A DNA stretch of 64,000 nucleotides. Source: Blepharisma stoltei (taxonomy: Eukaryota; Ciliophora; Heterotrichea; Heterotrichida; Blepharismidae). Under the pieces are notes generated by a model that was given only the letters and a program-made list of their open reading frames with translations, was not told the origin of the DNA and searched no databases. Position numbers and translations under genes: made by a program. Location: contig CAJZBQ010000025.1 in assembly GCA_914767885.1 (NCBI GenBank), positions 496,001-560,000 of the forward strand. Reading direction: 5' to 3'. Positions 23,001 through 35,468 of the stretch are shown here, piece after piece. How positions within the stretch are numbered: the first letter of the stretch is position 1; every line of letters starts with the position of its first letter.

Positions 23001-26000
23001 CATGTATACAAAATCAAATAATTAAGCCCTAAAGCCCACAAAATATAAAAATAATAGAAAGGAGAATTGTTGAAGACCTCAAGAGCTCCTGAAATATCAT
23101 TTTCATTAAACCAAGACTCAAGAGTGCTATAAAGAACCAGAAATCCTATCGAGATAATGTGAGAAATGACTATCCATCAGTTGTAAGCTTGAGTTTCATT
23201 GATAATAAATAACAGAGAAACCCCAGTGACTATAAAATAAAGCAGCCATTCAATCATAGCTAAACTGGTTGTTGTTCCTTCACTATCTGTGCTAGTAATA
23301 TACAAAATAGGAATATAAATTACTACTGCTTGCATAAATGAAATTATAACAAGATACAGAAACTGCCACAACGATAGCAGCGCATTTTTCATGTAAATAC
23401 TGTACACTTGTGGGTATTTTTCTACTTGATCTCTATCTAAATCTTCATCAAAAATTCCAACTATCAGCTTTGGTATCATTGTGAAAAATAAAAGATAAGC
23501 AGCTATCATCCCTTCTCCAAACAGCTCATAACCGTATGATTTTCCAACTACGCAATGCAGAAACATCAGGAAAACCAAGATAAAATTCTTGAAAAAAATT
23601 ATAAATACCATGCCTGACATCTTTAAATAATTCCAACGCCCTTGGAATAAAAGCAGTTCTTTTAGCTGTGAAAATCGAGTAATTGATAAATGCCCTGCAT
23701 GGGCAATGCTTGAATTAACTATCCCAACCCCTATGTGGGCTTCTTGAATCATCCCAAAATCACTATGTCCTTCTCCGATTGCAAGAAATGTAGGACTATA
23801 TGAAAAATTGTGCCTTAAAAATTTTGCGATTTTTGTTTTATCTTCTGGCAGGAGTGAATAAAAGCATACACTTCGGGCTGCTGCCAATAAAATAGCAAAA
23901 TATTTTCTGTTTTCTTCTGAGCTCAGTCCAAAATTCAAAGCCGTTCTATCCACACATAAATTAAAGTCTATTAATTCATGAACAGAAGGCTTAAAAATAG
24001 GTATCTTTATTTCAGTTCCTGCCAGTTGTGACACAATTTTTGGAATTCTGTGCAAGCGATGTGTCTGCAATTCACTTTTAGCAGTCGAGTTGCTGCTGTT
24101 CTGTTTGGGCTCTTCATCATATGAACTACTTGCAAGGTTTTCATCTAAATTCCGATAGCCTTGATTGATATCCATACTGTGATTTTGAACTGAGATGTCA
24201 AGATTAATAAAATTGGTTTTAATTTGATTGACAATTTCAAGCATACAATCCATTTCTGAGGTAATTTCTGATAGTTTGACCATTTTGATGTCAGGGTCGA
24301 CCAATTTTGCAGAAATGCCTGCGCAGATGGAATTTTCTTCACTGTCTCCGCTCAGCATTCAGAATTTAATTCCTGCATTTGATAAGGTGGTGACTGTTTC
24401 TTTTGTATCGTCAAAAACTTTATCTTCAAGCCCAATGATCCCTAAAAAACTTAACCCAGATTCCAAATCAGAAAAAATGTCATCAATTTTGCCTTCACTG
24501 TTTATAGGTGAGAGCTTAGCTATTCTATGCTTATATGTAAACTCTTCCACCTCTTCCTCTTTCAATATTCTGTACCCTAAATAAAATAACTTTTTCCCAT
24601 TTAATTTGCTCTCATACCCGTTATTTTCTAAATAATGCTTAAAGTTTGGAGAAACCACAAGCGACTTCAGCATCTCTGACTTAGTCCCTTTGACATACAA
24701 AATAATTTCATTTTTGAAAGAATCTTTCACAATAATCCTTGACTTATGAGATTTTTCTGAGTAGCTTTTATAGCTCATTATCTGTAAAATAACATCGCTT
24801 TCAAAGCAGCTTAAATTGATGATTTTATTGGACCTTGAATTTAGACTGATCCCTAAGTCATAGCTTGCTTCAATCATGGCTTCATCCTCTATAGATAAAG
24901 TATTGCAATCCATTTCTTCTGATGTATTTGACTGATTGCATATAGCCATGCACATTACGAAATAGTAAGACAAAGAAAAATCGTCCTTTGAGCCTCGCAA
25001 TTCATCTCTTAGGTCAGAAAAAGTACTGAAATTAATAGAGTCTAATAAGGCTTTGCTGTTTTCATTTTGATGATGCTTTGGGGATTCCCTCAAATAGGTC
25101 ACTCCATCTAAGACAAAAATGGATATGTGGACATCGTTTGCTGTGAGTGTTCCTGTCTTGTCTGTTAAAATATATTCTATCTGTCCTAATTCCTCGCAAA
25201 ATTCTAACTCCTTCTTTTAAGTGAGCAAGCCGCTGAGAAAATCCTATTTTTTGGAAAATCAACCCTCTAATTGAACAAAAAATTTTTTTTAATATAAAAA
25301 TTTTTATATGCAATAATGATTATTATAGTGAGTTTCTTCTAATTTTATTAAATCTAAAATTTTGTATTCTAAACTAGTAAATTAAACTTAAAAAAAAAAT
25401 AAATAATATTTCACCACCTCAACGAGCAAGCAAAAGCATTTTTTCGCTAACGAAGAAGCGATTAAGCTATTAAACTGCACTCCAGGATTTTTTTTCGAAA
25501 ATTTCAAAATTGAAATAAATTGAATAACTTTGATGCATAATAGAAGAGACGGAGGAACAAGTCTATGGAAAAGCAAAATAGCATTAATTGTGAATTTTTG
25601 AGCTGTATCATTAAACACCATTCCAAAGTCATAAATGCAGATCATCGAGCTCAAAAATACTAAAAATAAGGTTAATAGCATCATACAAAATACAACCCTA
25701 TTGGTGCTTCTTTCAAAAAGCGATGAAGAGTATATGGCGTGCTGGTGCTGCTTTAATTCTGAGTTAGTATAGATGACTGTTCCATAAATCCACGCGATTC
25801 CCAGGATTTTCGCCCCACTTTTAATATAATTCATTTCTCTTAGCTCGATTGACTTGGGATTTGTTTTCAACTTAATTGATCCACACGCTTTACAGCTAGG
25901 GTCTTCAGGGACCTTAATGGTTGCCGAATATTTCGACAGCTCATTAACAGTCTCCAAAATATCATTTGAATTAGAAGCCACACGCGTTTCTTTTATCGGC

Positions 26001-26545
26001 TTTTTTATATCAAATTGGGCTTCTCCTGTGATATCAGTCATGTCTACGTGAAACTTTTGTTTGTAATTGCTAGTGCATAGGATAATCATATCTGAAGGGG
26101 CAATATCGTTTCGCTTGAGCAAAATCAAGTCCCCTACGCAGATATCTTTGCTTTTCTTATTTATGTCGCCGTCGCTGGTTAATACTCTATATTCTCGGTT
26201 GTTTAACTTATCGTCAAAGTCATGCCTTCTTTTATCAAAGTACCCATCTGACAAAAGTCTGGAAAGAATTAAAATGCAAAATGGGATCAGGACGAGCAGT
26301 TTATTGTCGATTTCACCATAATAAGATAGCTGAAGCAATAAAATAAATAAGTATCAGAGGCATCATAGCTGATGGAATTGTTCAAAAATGTTTTTAGGGA
26401 TAAAATTTAAAAATGTGTAGTGAGCTGTTTGAATAGCGTTGCTGTGAGACAAATGTTCTAAATTATGGTTATGAAGTAGGTGGATGGCTCGGAGCTCCAT
26501 TGATTTCTCCAAATGCGAACTGTCTTCATTATGGTCATGTATCAT
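20087..26545 (-). CDS. P4-ATPase-like/guanylyl cyclase fusion, paralogue C (2066 aa)
   Basis: Segments 26545-25463 and 25204-20087 join to 2067 codons, the same length as paralogue A. DKTGT is present; the actuator motif reads TGEAQ and the hinge GEGHSD, so the usual hinge Asp is Glu. The first cyclase domain shows FCEVCDFEEI, KIETVGKVYMAC and GDTVNTASRM; the second shows ILYADIAGF, HTIGDCYVA and YGDDVLVANKM. About ten in-frame TGA codons fall at Trp or hydrophobic membrane positions. The single IES (25205-25462) sits 8 residues before the DKTGT region; removal gives VQFNSLEFCEELGQIEYILTDKT. It is the least interrupted of the three copies. Predicted membrane guanylyl cyclase; the P4-ATPase part may be regulatory. 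Confidence 0.93.
25205..25462. mobile_element. Class 1 IES (258 bp, TAA direct repeat) in cyclase C
   Basis: TAA at 25205-25207 and 25463-25465. The left end TAACTCCTTCTTTTAAGTGAG resembles a worn family 1 end; the right end CGCTAACGAAGAAGCGATTAA is strongly diverged. The frame is restored exactly by removal. Confidence 0.9.
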
Positions 26546-26564
26546 GTGTATATTGTTTTAATAT

Positions 26565-26932
26565 TAACTCCCCCCCTCCGTGAGTGAACAAAGCCATTAG
26601 AAAAATCCCTATTTTTTGCCAAAAAACCCACCCTCCGTGAGTGAACAAAAATTTTTTTAATAGAAAAATTTTTTATGGAAAAAGTTTGATATATAAGTGA
26701 TAATTATTATAATGAAATCTTGAGCTAATTCTGTTTAATTTTAAAACAAATTGCGTTTTAAAACATAAATTTTACAAATTAAATTAATATTTGCTTTCCA
26801 ATTTTTATAGAAGTGAGATTTTTTTAAATTTCGAAAAACAAATTTATATATAAATTTTTTTAAAAAAAAAAAAATTAACCCCCCTCCGCGAGTGAATAAA
26901 ATTTTTTTGTTCACTCACGGAGGGGGGGGGAG
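26565..26932. mobile_element. Family 1 IES (368 bp, TAA direct repeat), 5' of cyclase C
   Basis: TAA at 26565-26567 and 26933-26935, only 20 bp upstream of the cyclase C start. Here the two tandem CTCCGTGAGTGAACAAA words are on the left and the hairpin (CCTCCGCGAGTGAA with TTCACTCACGGAGG) on the right, the opposite orientation to the copy in cyclase B. The core GATATATAAGTGATAATTAT is at 26688. The remaining 26936-27251 is AT-rich spacer with nothing recognised. Confidence 0.85.
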
Positions 26933-27251
26933 TAAGGAAAATAAAATGCATTAGCTCAATTCCAGGTTTTAAATAATATTTCGATTTTTTTAAATTTTTC
27001 GTCGAAAATTATCACTTGGTCAGTATTATCAACGCTAGTCAGTAAACTAAGAATATCTATTATAATTATATAAGCTTCTGCAAAACCACAAAACTATTTC
27101 GGCATTAGAAATCTTATTTTAAATTAAAATCTGCATCTGAAAATTTTAAATATGATGCGAGGTGAAATTAATTGTATAATTCTAATAAAATTATTTTTAT
27201 CTTATCCATTTAAAAATAAATGAGGAGTTTTTAATTTGAACGTATTAGCTA

Positions 27252-28577
27252 TTAATTATTGAAAACATCGTCTTCAATGCTTTTATCACTATCATCTGAG
27301 CTCATATCCTGAAATTGCTGATATTCACTAATCAGATCCATCACGCTGTTCTTCGCTTCCACGAATTCCATTTGTTCAACTCCAGCCTCGACATAGTGAT
27401 GAATAAAGGCTTTTTTCTTAAACATCGCACTAAACTGTCTTTCGATTCTTATAAAAATCTCTTGAATTGAAGTTGAATTGCAAATGGTAGTCAAATTTCC
27501 CTTACAATTATTTCTAGGCATATCACATTTGGATAGCTGAATACTGTATGGAATCCACTCAACGAAATTGGGCGAAAACTTATCTTGAATTTTCTTGACC
27601 TGAAGTTCGATTTCACTTATAGACATGACCCCTTGAAACATTGCAGCAGCTGTCAGAAATCTCCCACTTCTGATATCAGCATCACATAGCATTGTCTTTG
27701 GGTCAAACATCTGCTCAGAAAGTTCTACAATTGTAGGTGGCCGGAACTGATAATAGTCTCTTTGAGTGATAGGTGAAAGTCCTGTCATCAAATATTTGAT
27801 CCTTGGAAAAGGAATTAAATTTTCTGTAAGCCTCCTTACATCTGAGTTAATTTGTCCAGGAAATCTTAAGCTTGATGTAGCCCCAGTTAGTCCGCAACTT
27901 ATTAAATAATTTAAATCTCTGTATGTTGGCATTTTGATTTTTAGGCAAGTTGAAGCAATATTAAATAGTGCTTGATTGTCATAAGCATAGCATGATGTAG
28001 CATTTTCAATTAGCTCATTCATTGTAAGAATGGCGTTATAAGGCTCAACGACGACGTCAGATACTTTAGGGGATGGAAATACAGAGTTTGTTTGTAAAAT
28101 TATATGTTCAAAATCGTCGCGGATTTTCTCTAAAATCAATGTTCCTAGCCCAGAACCAGTACCTCCTCCAATTGAGTGGCAAATTTGAAATCCTTGGATC
28201 CTGTCACACCGTTCAGACTCTTTCCTTATAATGTCCATAAGTGGGTCAAATATTTCTTGACAATAATGCCCTTTAGATCACTCATTCCCTGTTCCTGTAT
28301 TCCCTGATATAAAATTATCAGCTCTAAAAAGCCTTCCCAAAGGTCCAGACCTCAAATTATCGATAGTCCTTGGCTCAAGATCCACCATAACAGCCCGCGG
28401 GATATAATTTTTAGATGCTTCATCATAATAAACATTAATTTTTTCTAACTGGGCATTAGAATCTCCAATATATGATCGGTTCAAATCAATGCCATGCTCA
28501 GCTGAAATTCCTTCCCAGAATTTCGCGCCAATTAAATTTCCGCATTGTCCTGTCTGAATTTGAATAATTTCTCTCAT
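27252..28577 (-). CDS. Divergent beta-tubulin, 441 aa
   Basis: GTP-binding microtubule subunit. The start MREI is the beta-tubulin N-terminus (known to mediate autoregulation of tubulin mRNA in animals). [16 protein letters not shown] (with TGA for Trp), the tubulin signature GGGTGSG and [16 protein letters not shown] are all present, and the length is typical. Strong divergence from canonical beta-tubulin is visible: GID for the usual GTY region, many substitutions in the second half, and an odd tail [18 protein letters not shown] with few Glu and no tail glycylation-type Gly-Glu run. It could be a ciliate-specific divergent beta isotype. No IES or intron. Confidence 0.93.
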
Positions 28578-28598
28578 AAATCTATATAAAAAATTGAT
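28578..28598. promoter_or_regulatory. 21-bp bidirectional start region between beta-tubulin and WDR90
   Basis: Only 21 bp, all A/T-rich, lie between the two divergent ATGs. Any promoter must overlap a coding region or be shared, and the 5' untranslated regions must be extremely short or overlap the other gene. Confidence 0.6.
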
Positions 28599-31500
28599 AT
28601 GAAATCAAGTGAGTTATGGCAGCATCCATTTGTCGATGTTTTTAGGTTTACCAGTGTTAGTGACTGGAAAAATGTGCAAAAAGAAGGAGATGTAACTGAA
28701 GTATTAGATAGAGTCACAGGGAAAAGAGTTTTCAGGCTTTTTGGGTCTAGTTCAGCTGCAAATAACATCCAAATCCCAAAGCCGAAATCTCAATTGAAAA
28801 GTCTAGGACTAACTGGCCGCTATATCTATGCACAGCTACAAGTCCCTGCAAATAAGTACTTTTCTATGCATTTTGAATTGGCTTTAAGCAGCTCAAAAAG
28901 AAAATCAGAAGAACCACTTAGGATATCAATAAGCAATATTTATAAAGAAAGCAAATTGACTTCCTCAGGACTGCAGCTGAGCTGCTCTCCTAGTGAAAAA
29001 TGGTTTGTTGCCTGCATTGACACTAAAGCTATTTTCAGCCAATACATAGGGCCATGGATTGTGGGTCATGTTTTGAAATCAATTAATTTATGCTCAAATA
29101 TGCTTGTGAGAGGAGTCTTTACTTCTGATATTTTATACAATTATAATACTTTGCCAAGAGAAATGATGCTAAAAATATCAAGAGAAGAGAGATGGGAAGA
29201 TGTTTATGATTGAATTTCTTTTCCCAATATAGAAGAAAGAGGAGAGTTCAAGAAAAATAAAAGAGAAGATTGAAAAGGGAATGGAAAAGAGAATAAAAAT
29301 AAAGCTAAAAGGGAAGAAACGACTAGTGAAGAAGAAAATAAGCAGGCAAGCAGCATTAATAATGAAATAAACACAATTCAGAGAACTTCCACGAGCTCCT
29401 TTCGAAACTTCCAAATTGATGAAGATAAGCGAGAGTCATATAACAGCACTGCTGCTAAAAGCGATTTCTCTCTTCAAAAAAGCAAAGGAGTTAGGTTTGG
29501 GGAGGTGACAGCTGAAAATGAAGTCGAAGCTCAATTACTGCCTGATCCAATCATGAAATTAGTTCATATTATAGGCTATTCAGGTGGTAGACCAGGAAAT
29601 ATTAAATGAGCTCGGCCAGAAAGCGATTTTAGTGCTTATCCTTTAGAATTTACGAAAGACTCTTCCAAATATTTAATTTATCCTTCAGGGTGTGCTCTGG
29701 TGCTTATGAACCCATTGACTCAAAAGCAGCAATTTTTGTTTGCCCATAGTTCTCCAATTGTATGCTTAGCGTTAAGTCCTGACGGAGCATTTATTGCATC
29801 TGGCCAAGACAGTCCTAATCCTCTTGTTTTGATCTGGCAAATAGCAACTAGAAAGCCTCCATCTTATGTGTCTCTATCTAAACTAACCAGCTTAAAATCA
29901 ATAGATATAAGTGCTGATAGCAAATATCTTGTAGTTGCAGGAACCAATAGCCTAATTAAAGATGAAATTCAAATTTGGGACATTTCTCAGCCTAATAGAG
30001 CTGAACTCCTAATAAAGCAGACCTCAAACTACCATATAAATACCATAAAATTCTCCCCAATCGACACTTTAAAGCTGATTTCATGTGGAAAAGAAAATAT
30101 TCGTTCATGGCGTGCTAATGGTGACCGCTTATCAAGTGGGGCTGTCGTTTTAAATCACCAGTCTAAGGCTTCTGAGTTTTTAGACCTAAGCTTTGAAGCC
30201 TTTTCTTCAAGTGCAAAATCTGAAATCATTGATGAGCATTTGAAACGAGTTTTTGTTGTCAATAACCAAGGACTGCTATTTCAAATCAACTATATAAGCT
30301 TAGAACTGGAAGATGTTCTACAACTTCATGACTCAGCAATCTCATCAATAGCAGTGAGTGAAGGGTTTTGTGTGACAGGCAGCAGAGATTGCTATATCAG
30401 AGTCTGGCCACTTGATTTTTCTAACTCCTTCCTCCGTGTACGAGCAAAACCATTGGAAAAATCCCTATTTTATGGGTAAAAATCCTCCATGGGCATACAC
30501 AATTTTTTATGAAAACAATATTTTGATATATAAGTGATAATTATTATAAAGAAATCTTTAGCTAACTTTGTGTAATTAAACAGCTTGCATTTTAAAACAT
30601 AAATTTTGCAAATTAAATTAATTTTCACTTCTCAAATTTTTACGAATTGGGATTTTATTTCGAATAAAGCAATATTTTACTATATTTATTTATAAATTAA
30701 ACCCCCTCCCGAGCAAGATATTTTGCTCACGACTGAAGGGGAGTAAGTTTATATTAGAAGCTCATCATGAGGACGCAGTTACAGCTGTAGCGATAAGTTC
30801 AGATGGCCAGCATGTAGTCTGCGGAACATCCAACTGTACAATCGGGATTCTAGGAATGACAACAAATTCTTACAAAACTCTCTTAAGATCTCATGCCTCT
30901 AATATCGTCGCTTTGGATATCCATCCAAAATTTGGCAGCATTTTAAGTGTGAGTGATGACAGAACAATCAGGGTCTGAAATAATAAGAGCTTTGAAGAGC
31001 TATATGAGTTTACTTCAATTGATGATGCTCCTATTTCGATTTCTTTTCATCCTACTTTAAATTCCTTTGCATGCGGATTTGAAAGTGGGACAATTAGGAT
31101 TTTTGAAGTAGACAGCACTGCAGTTAAAGGCGAATTTGTAAATCATGACGCAAAAATTGTAAAAGTTTCTCATTCTAGAGATGGGAAATATATGCTCAGT
31201 GCAAGTGAAGATGGAAGTGTGTGCTTTTGTGACGTTAATAAAGGATATCAAGTTTTGAAGACAATCCCAGCTGAAAGTATAGGAGATTTTATTGATGTGG
31301 CTTTTTCTCCTAATTCAGAACAGTTTGCTGTATTAGGGATTAATCGGTCAAATATTTATTTTTGGGACTGTGCAACCATTAAAAGGCGGTTTCAGATAAA
31401 TTGCACATCAAGTGTTTACCAAATCATGTACTCTCCTAGTGGAAGGCAATTCCTTACTGTGACTTATAAGTCATCTTATAAGATCAAATATTATAATATC

Positions 31501-34500
31501 AAAGACAATGAGGCTACTCCTGTTAAAGAGCTCGAAAATATCCACCCTAATTCAGAAATTTCAAGAATCGCTGCTTCTGAAAATTCAAAATATTTGATTA
31601 GTGGAGGAAGTGATAAGACTTTGAGAGTGTGAAATTATGAAATGAAGCCAAATTCTGTAAGTGGGCAAAGCTTTCTTGGCCATTCAAACAAAATAACAAA
31701 TTTAGCGTGATCAAGTGACAAAAAATGAATTTTCTCTTCAGCAGAAGGAAATGATGGGATCTTTGTATGGCAATTTGATGGGAATTTGAATGAAGTGACC
31801 CATCGAGAAAATAGTCCTGAAAATGAAATTTTAATTAGTGAAAGGTCAAAAGAAGAGCTCTTTATAGAAAACGAAGAGTTTCAAAGAGCCCCTTCTTATG
31901 AGCCTCAAGCTTCTCCGAAACGTGAGTCTCCGTCCTCACAACTTTCAAAATACAGAGATCATAGATTAACTCTATCCCGCGTGATTGGGCACAACTCTTC
32001 AGCCAGGAACAATTTGCTTTGGGCTTCAGAACAGGGATGGTATGCTTACACATCAGGCCAAAAAATTATCCAAACTCTGCTGAGAGAAAATAACTCTCAA
32101 AGGTTTTTTGAATCACCTATCCCTAACCTAACAGTATTAGCCATTTCCCCTGATTCATCGCTAATTGCCGCAGCATCTGAGCATTCTTTAAGCTCACCCA
32201 TTTGTATATGGGACATATCCGATCAAATGCTCTTAAAATCTCTTTCATTTCACGAGAAAGGTATCTCCAGCCTTTCATTTTCCTGCGATAGCAAATATTT
32301 GATGTCGCTCGGTGTCCAAGAAGAGCCAATAATTGTGATGTGAGAAGTAGACTCAGGCCGCGTAGTTTCGACAGCTTTACTAGAATCTTATGCGTCCACT
32401 GCAAAATGGAAGTCCGACTCATATGAGTTTGTGACTGCTGGGCAAGAAGTGATTCATTGGTGCTTAAATTCTCACTTTGATTTGCAGTTTAGGAAATTAA
32501 GTACAGTGGAATCATTTTACACTTCTTTAGATATCAAAGGAGACTTAGTCTCAGTAGGAACTGCAGATGGCAAGTTAATTATATGAGATTTGGTGACCTG
32601 CAGCCAAGTTGCTGCTCACTTTTTATTTGGAAATGAAATTAGCTCAGTTGCAGTTGGCTTTGAAAGAACCACAATAGGAGGAAATTCTAACCACCTTATG
32701 AGCTGGGAGCAAAGCTCAAATTCATTTATGGGGAAAGCTGAAGTTATTCTTATGGATGGGTATACCAAATATTTAAGCTTTGAGCCAACTGGCAACGAAG
32801 GAATTGCTTCAACTGCCTCTGGGACTATTTGGTATATTAACTGGAAAGATAAAGAATCAGCTAGAATTGCAAGCAGCCATCTTTATGACAGCCAGATTAG
32901 AGCAATCGCAGCTGATTCAATGATAATTTCTTCAGCTTCAGATGGCACAATCAGGCTTTGGGAGACTGAATCGTTTTCTCAAATAATGCAATACGATATC
33001 AAGTTAGACTGCTTATCGCTTGTTTTTAGCTCGAATGGTGGAATGTTTGCAGCTGGCTTTGCTGATGGCTCACTTCAATTTTTTAGCATAAGCTTACTAA
33101 AAAGCTTACTAACCCTTTTAAATTTTAAAAATAAATCCTGTTTCAATTTAAATGGGATTAAATTTTTTTTTTTTAAAAAATTATTTTTGATATTTTCTCT
33201 ATAAATAATTTTTAAAATCTTAAAAATATAAAATGAGCAAAATAACTTGAATTTTAATTTATTTAATGAAGAATAATTAAAAGAATTAATCGATTCAATG
33301 TGAAAATTGCTTAAATATAATTAATTGCAATTTTTCTTTTAAATAGGTCAAAATTAGTTTTATAAAAATTAGTATTTTATTTTTAATTTTTATTTTTAAA
33401 AATTTTTTTATGTTTTTAAGAAATATAAATTGAGCGCAATAGCTTGTTTTTTAATTTATTTCTATGAAATTATATAACAAAATAAATTGATCCAGTGTAA
33501 ATATTGTTTAAATAATCTACTTTCATTTTATCTATAAATTAATTTTATAAAAATTAGTTTTTCATCATTAATTTTTTTTATAAACAATTTTTAAAATATA
33601 AATTGAATAGTTTTAATTTTAATTTATTTGAAAATTAAATAAAAATTTCATCGATTCAGTGTGAAAAATGTAAAATAGCATTCTACTGTTTTTTGTCTAT
33701 TAAATTAGGTCAATAAAAATTTGAATTTTCTACTTTTTATTTTTATAAAAAAAATATAAATTGAGCACAATAGTTTGAATCTTAATTTATTTTTATGAAG
33801 AATAAAATAAAAAAATTAATCTATTCAGTGTGAGAACTGTTAAATAATATTCTACTTGTATTTTGTCTATTAAATTAGGTCAAAACTAATTTTATAAAAA
33901 TTAGTTCTTTCATCGATAGAATTTTCCTATCGAAAGCAAATTTTGTTCCAATTAAAGGGGATTAAAGTACCCAAAAAATACAAATTTTACCGATATTTTG
34001 TTCCAATTTATGTGGGAGAGTTAGGAAAAAGCCAGCCATTTAAATGTGGAGTTTCATCAATTTGTTGGAAAGATCAGTTGAAATTATTTGTGGGATCTGA
34101 AAATGGAGCGATTTTGATGATCACTTCAGAAAATTGGGAAAACTTAAATTTAAGTTCTGAAGAGGTCGGAACAGCTGGAGGAAATGCGCTAGCACTTGAC
34201 TGGCACGAAGGATATTTACTAGCTACTTCTGATTGTGGAAAAATCACCGTTTGGGATTTTGAAAAGATAGTAGATATTTACAATATTTTTGAAAGCCCAC
34301 ATGGGTTGGATATCGACAATGCTGAAGAATCTATCAAATCAACATTCAGACTCTACCAGCAGCTCAGCCAAATTCATACTTCAGCTGCATTTTTGAATTC
34401 AGAAAATTTAGTATGTATAGCATCAGCCCAACAATATCTGTTTTTCAGAAATTTCATAGCCCATCAAACTACACGAAGGTTTGCTCTCAATCATTTTCCA

Positions 34501-34695
34501 ATTTCATTGGATGCTAATTTGTCTTTGGATTGTTTGATAATTGGATGCTCTGACAATAAAGTCCTTTTCTACAATGGAAAAACAGAAACTGTTCAAGAGC
34601 TATCAGGAAGTAGTGGAGAGGTTAGAAAAATTGGGTTCATGAGAAACGGAGCTTTTTCAGCTTCAAAAAGTGAGATCTTAATTTGGAAATTTTAA
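28599..34695 (+). CDS. WDR90: WDR90/POC16-like centriolar protein, 1620 aa after removal of two IESs
   Basis: Known family role: centriole wall and ciliary microtubule-inner-scaffold protein. The N-terminal about 190 residues form a CFAP20-like (DUF667) domain: [33 protein letters not shown] Lys/Glu-rich linker follows, then many WD40 repeats ([34 protein letters not shown], ending KSEILIWKF). Trp is often encoded by TGA inside the WD motifs, for example at the end of RTIRVW and TLRVW. IESs at 30422-30743 and 33110-34021 are removed precisely ([30 protein letters not shown]). Joined length is 1621 codons. A centriolar gene beside a tubulin gene suggests, but does not prove, co-expression. Confidence 0.92.
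30422..30743. mobile_element. Family 1 IES, worn copy (322 bp, TAA direct repeat) in WDR90
   Basis: TAA at 30422-30424 and 30744-30746. The left end TAACTCCTTCCTCCGTGTAC and the right end GACTGAAGGGGAGTAA are diverged, but the linker and the core GATATATAAGTGATAATTAT (30525) remain. The WD40 frame is restored by removal. Confidence 0.92.
33110..34021. mobile_element. Family 3 IES expanded to 912 bp, with four tandem core units, in WDR90
   Basis: TA at 33110-33111 and 34022-34023. The ends are TAACCCTTTTAAATTT and TGTGGGAGAGTTA, with tandem TTTGTTCCAATT words at the right. Inside, a unit of about 150-200 bp is repeated about four times (starts near 33232, 33432, 33601, 33760). Each unit has an AAATTGAG-like start, a CGATTCAGTGTGAAAA-like middle and a TAGGTCAAAA..TTTTATAAAAATTAG end. 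The same unit occurs once in the family 3 IESs at 16.9 and 46.8 kb. Confidence 0.9.
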
Positions 34696-35210
34696 ATTAA
34701 ATAATAAATGATAGTTTCCTTTGAGATTTAATCTAAAAGGATTCATTCAAATAATATATATTTATTTTTGAATAACGAATTTAAAAGGGATGAGCATATC
34801 AGAATGATGCATAATAAAAATACATTTTTTTAATTCATTAATAAATATTAATAAAATTGCACAGAATTTAAATTAGGTAGGTTTTAATATGGATTTTGAT
34901 CAGAAATCTATGAATTATCGATATACAAATCATAATTTTATTTTAATCTAACAGAAATCTTAAAAGGGATTTTAAATAATTCCCCTTTTAAAAGCAAATC
35001 TTCTGATGAGTAAACCCCAAAAGAAGCTCATACTCGGTTGTAGCTTAAAACTCTGCTAATTTTAACCTTTTATAAAGAAGAATCTTTAATATTTGGCCAT
35101 CTCACTCCCTCCAAATTCATTTTTAAAAAACGTATTTTTTAATTTTGAATTAGAAAAGACCCTAGAATTCCTTCAAATAACAAATTAATTAATTACTTTA
35201 GCACAGACCT
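34696..35210. other. AT-rich intergenic spacer
   Basis: Convergent 3' ends (WDR90 on +, the small gene on -) flank this spacer. No coding potential is seen. A short inverted pair (AAAAGGGATTTT and CCCCTTTTAAAAG near 34965-34994) could be a worn family 3 remnant. Confidence 0.5.
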
Positions 35211-35405
35211 TTATATATTCTCGTACTTCAGCCCAAAATTCTCCGAGCATTCAGTTTTAACGCTATCATTACATTTTCTATTTATCCTCTTGATCCTCGA
35301 GCTATAAAGTTGATTTTGCACAATTGGCTTCAGCTTGACGAAGTTTATTACCTTCCTTTTCTGAATGGCTTGTTTTTGCAATTTCACACTCACAGTACAG
35401 CCCAT
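35211..35405 (-). CDS. Small basic protein with MGC N-terminus, 64 aa (unknown)
   Basis: Not recognised. The N-terminus MGCTVSVK fits N-myristoylation with an adjacent Cys; the rest is Lys/Arg-rich without a domain I can name. It lies 63 bp downstream of, and on the same strand as, the twin-CX9C gene. Short length and absence of homology leave room for a chance ORF. Confidence 0.45.
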   Translation of the reverse strand: MGCTVSVKLQKQAIQKRKVINFVKLKPIVQNQLYSSRIKRINRKCNDSVKTECSENFGLKYENI

Positions 35406-35468
35406 ATTTATTTAACTTAAATTCGATTAACTCAAGATCTCCATGATAAATCTTTATCTATTAACCCT

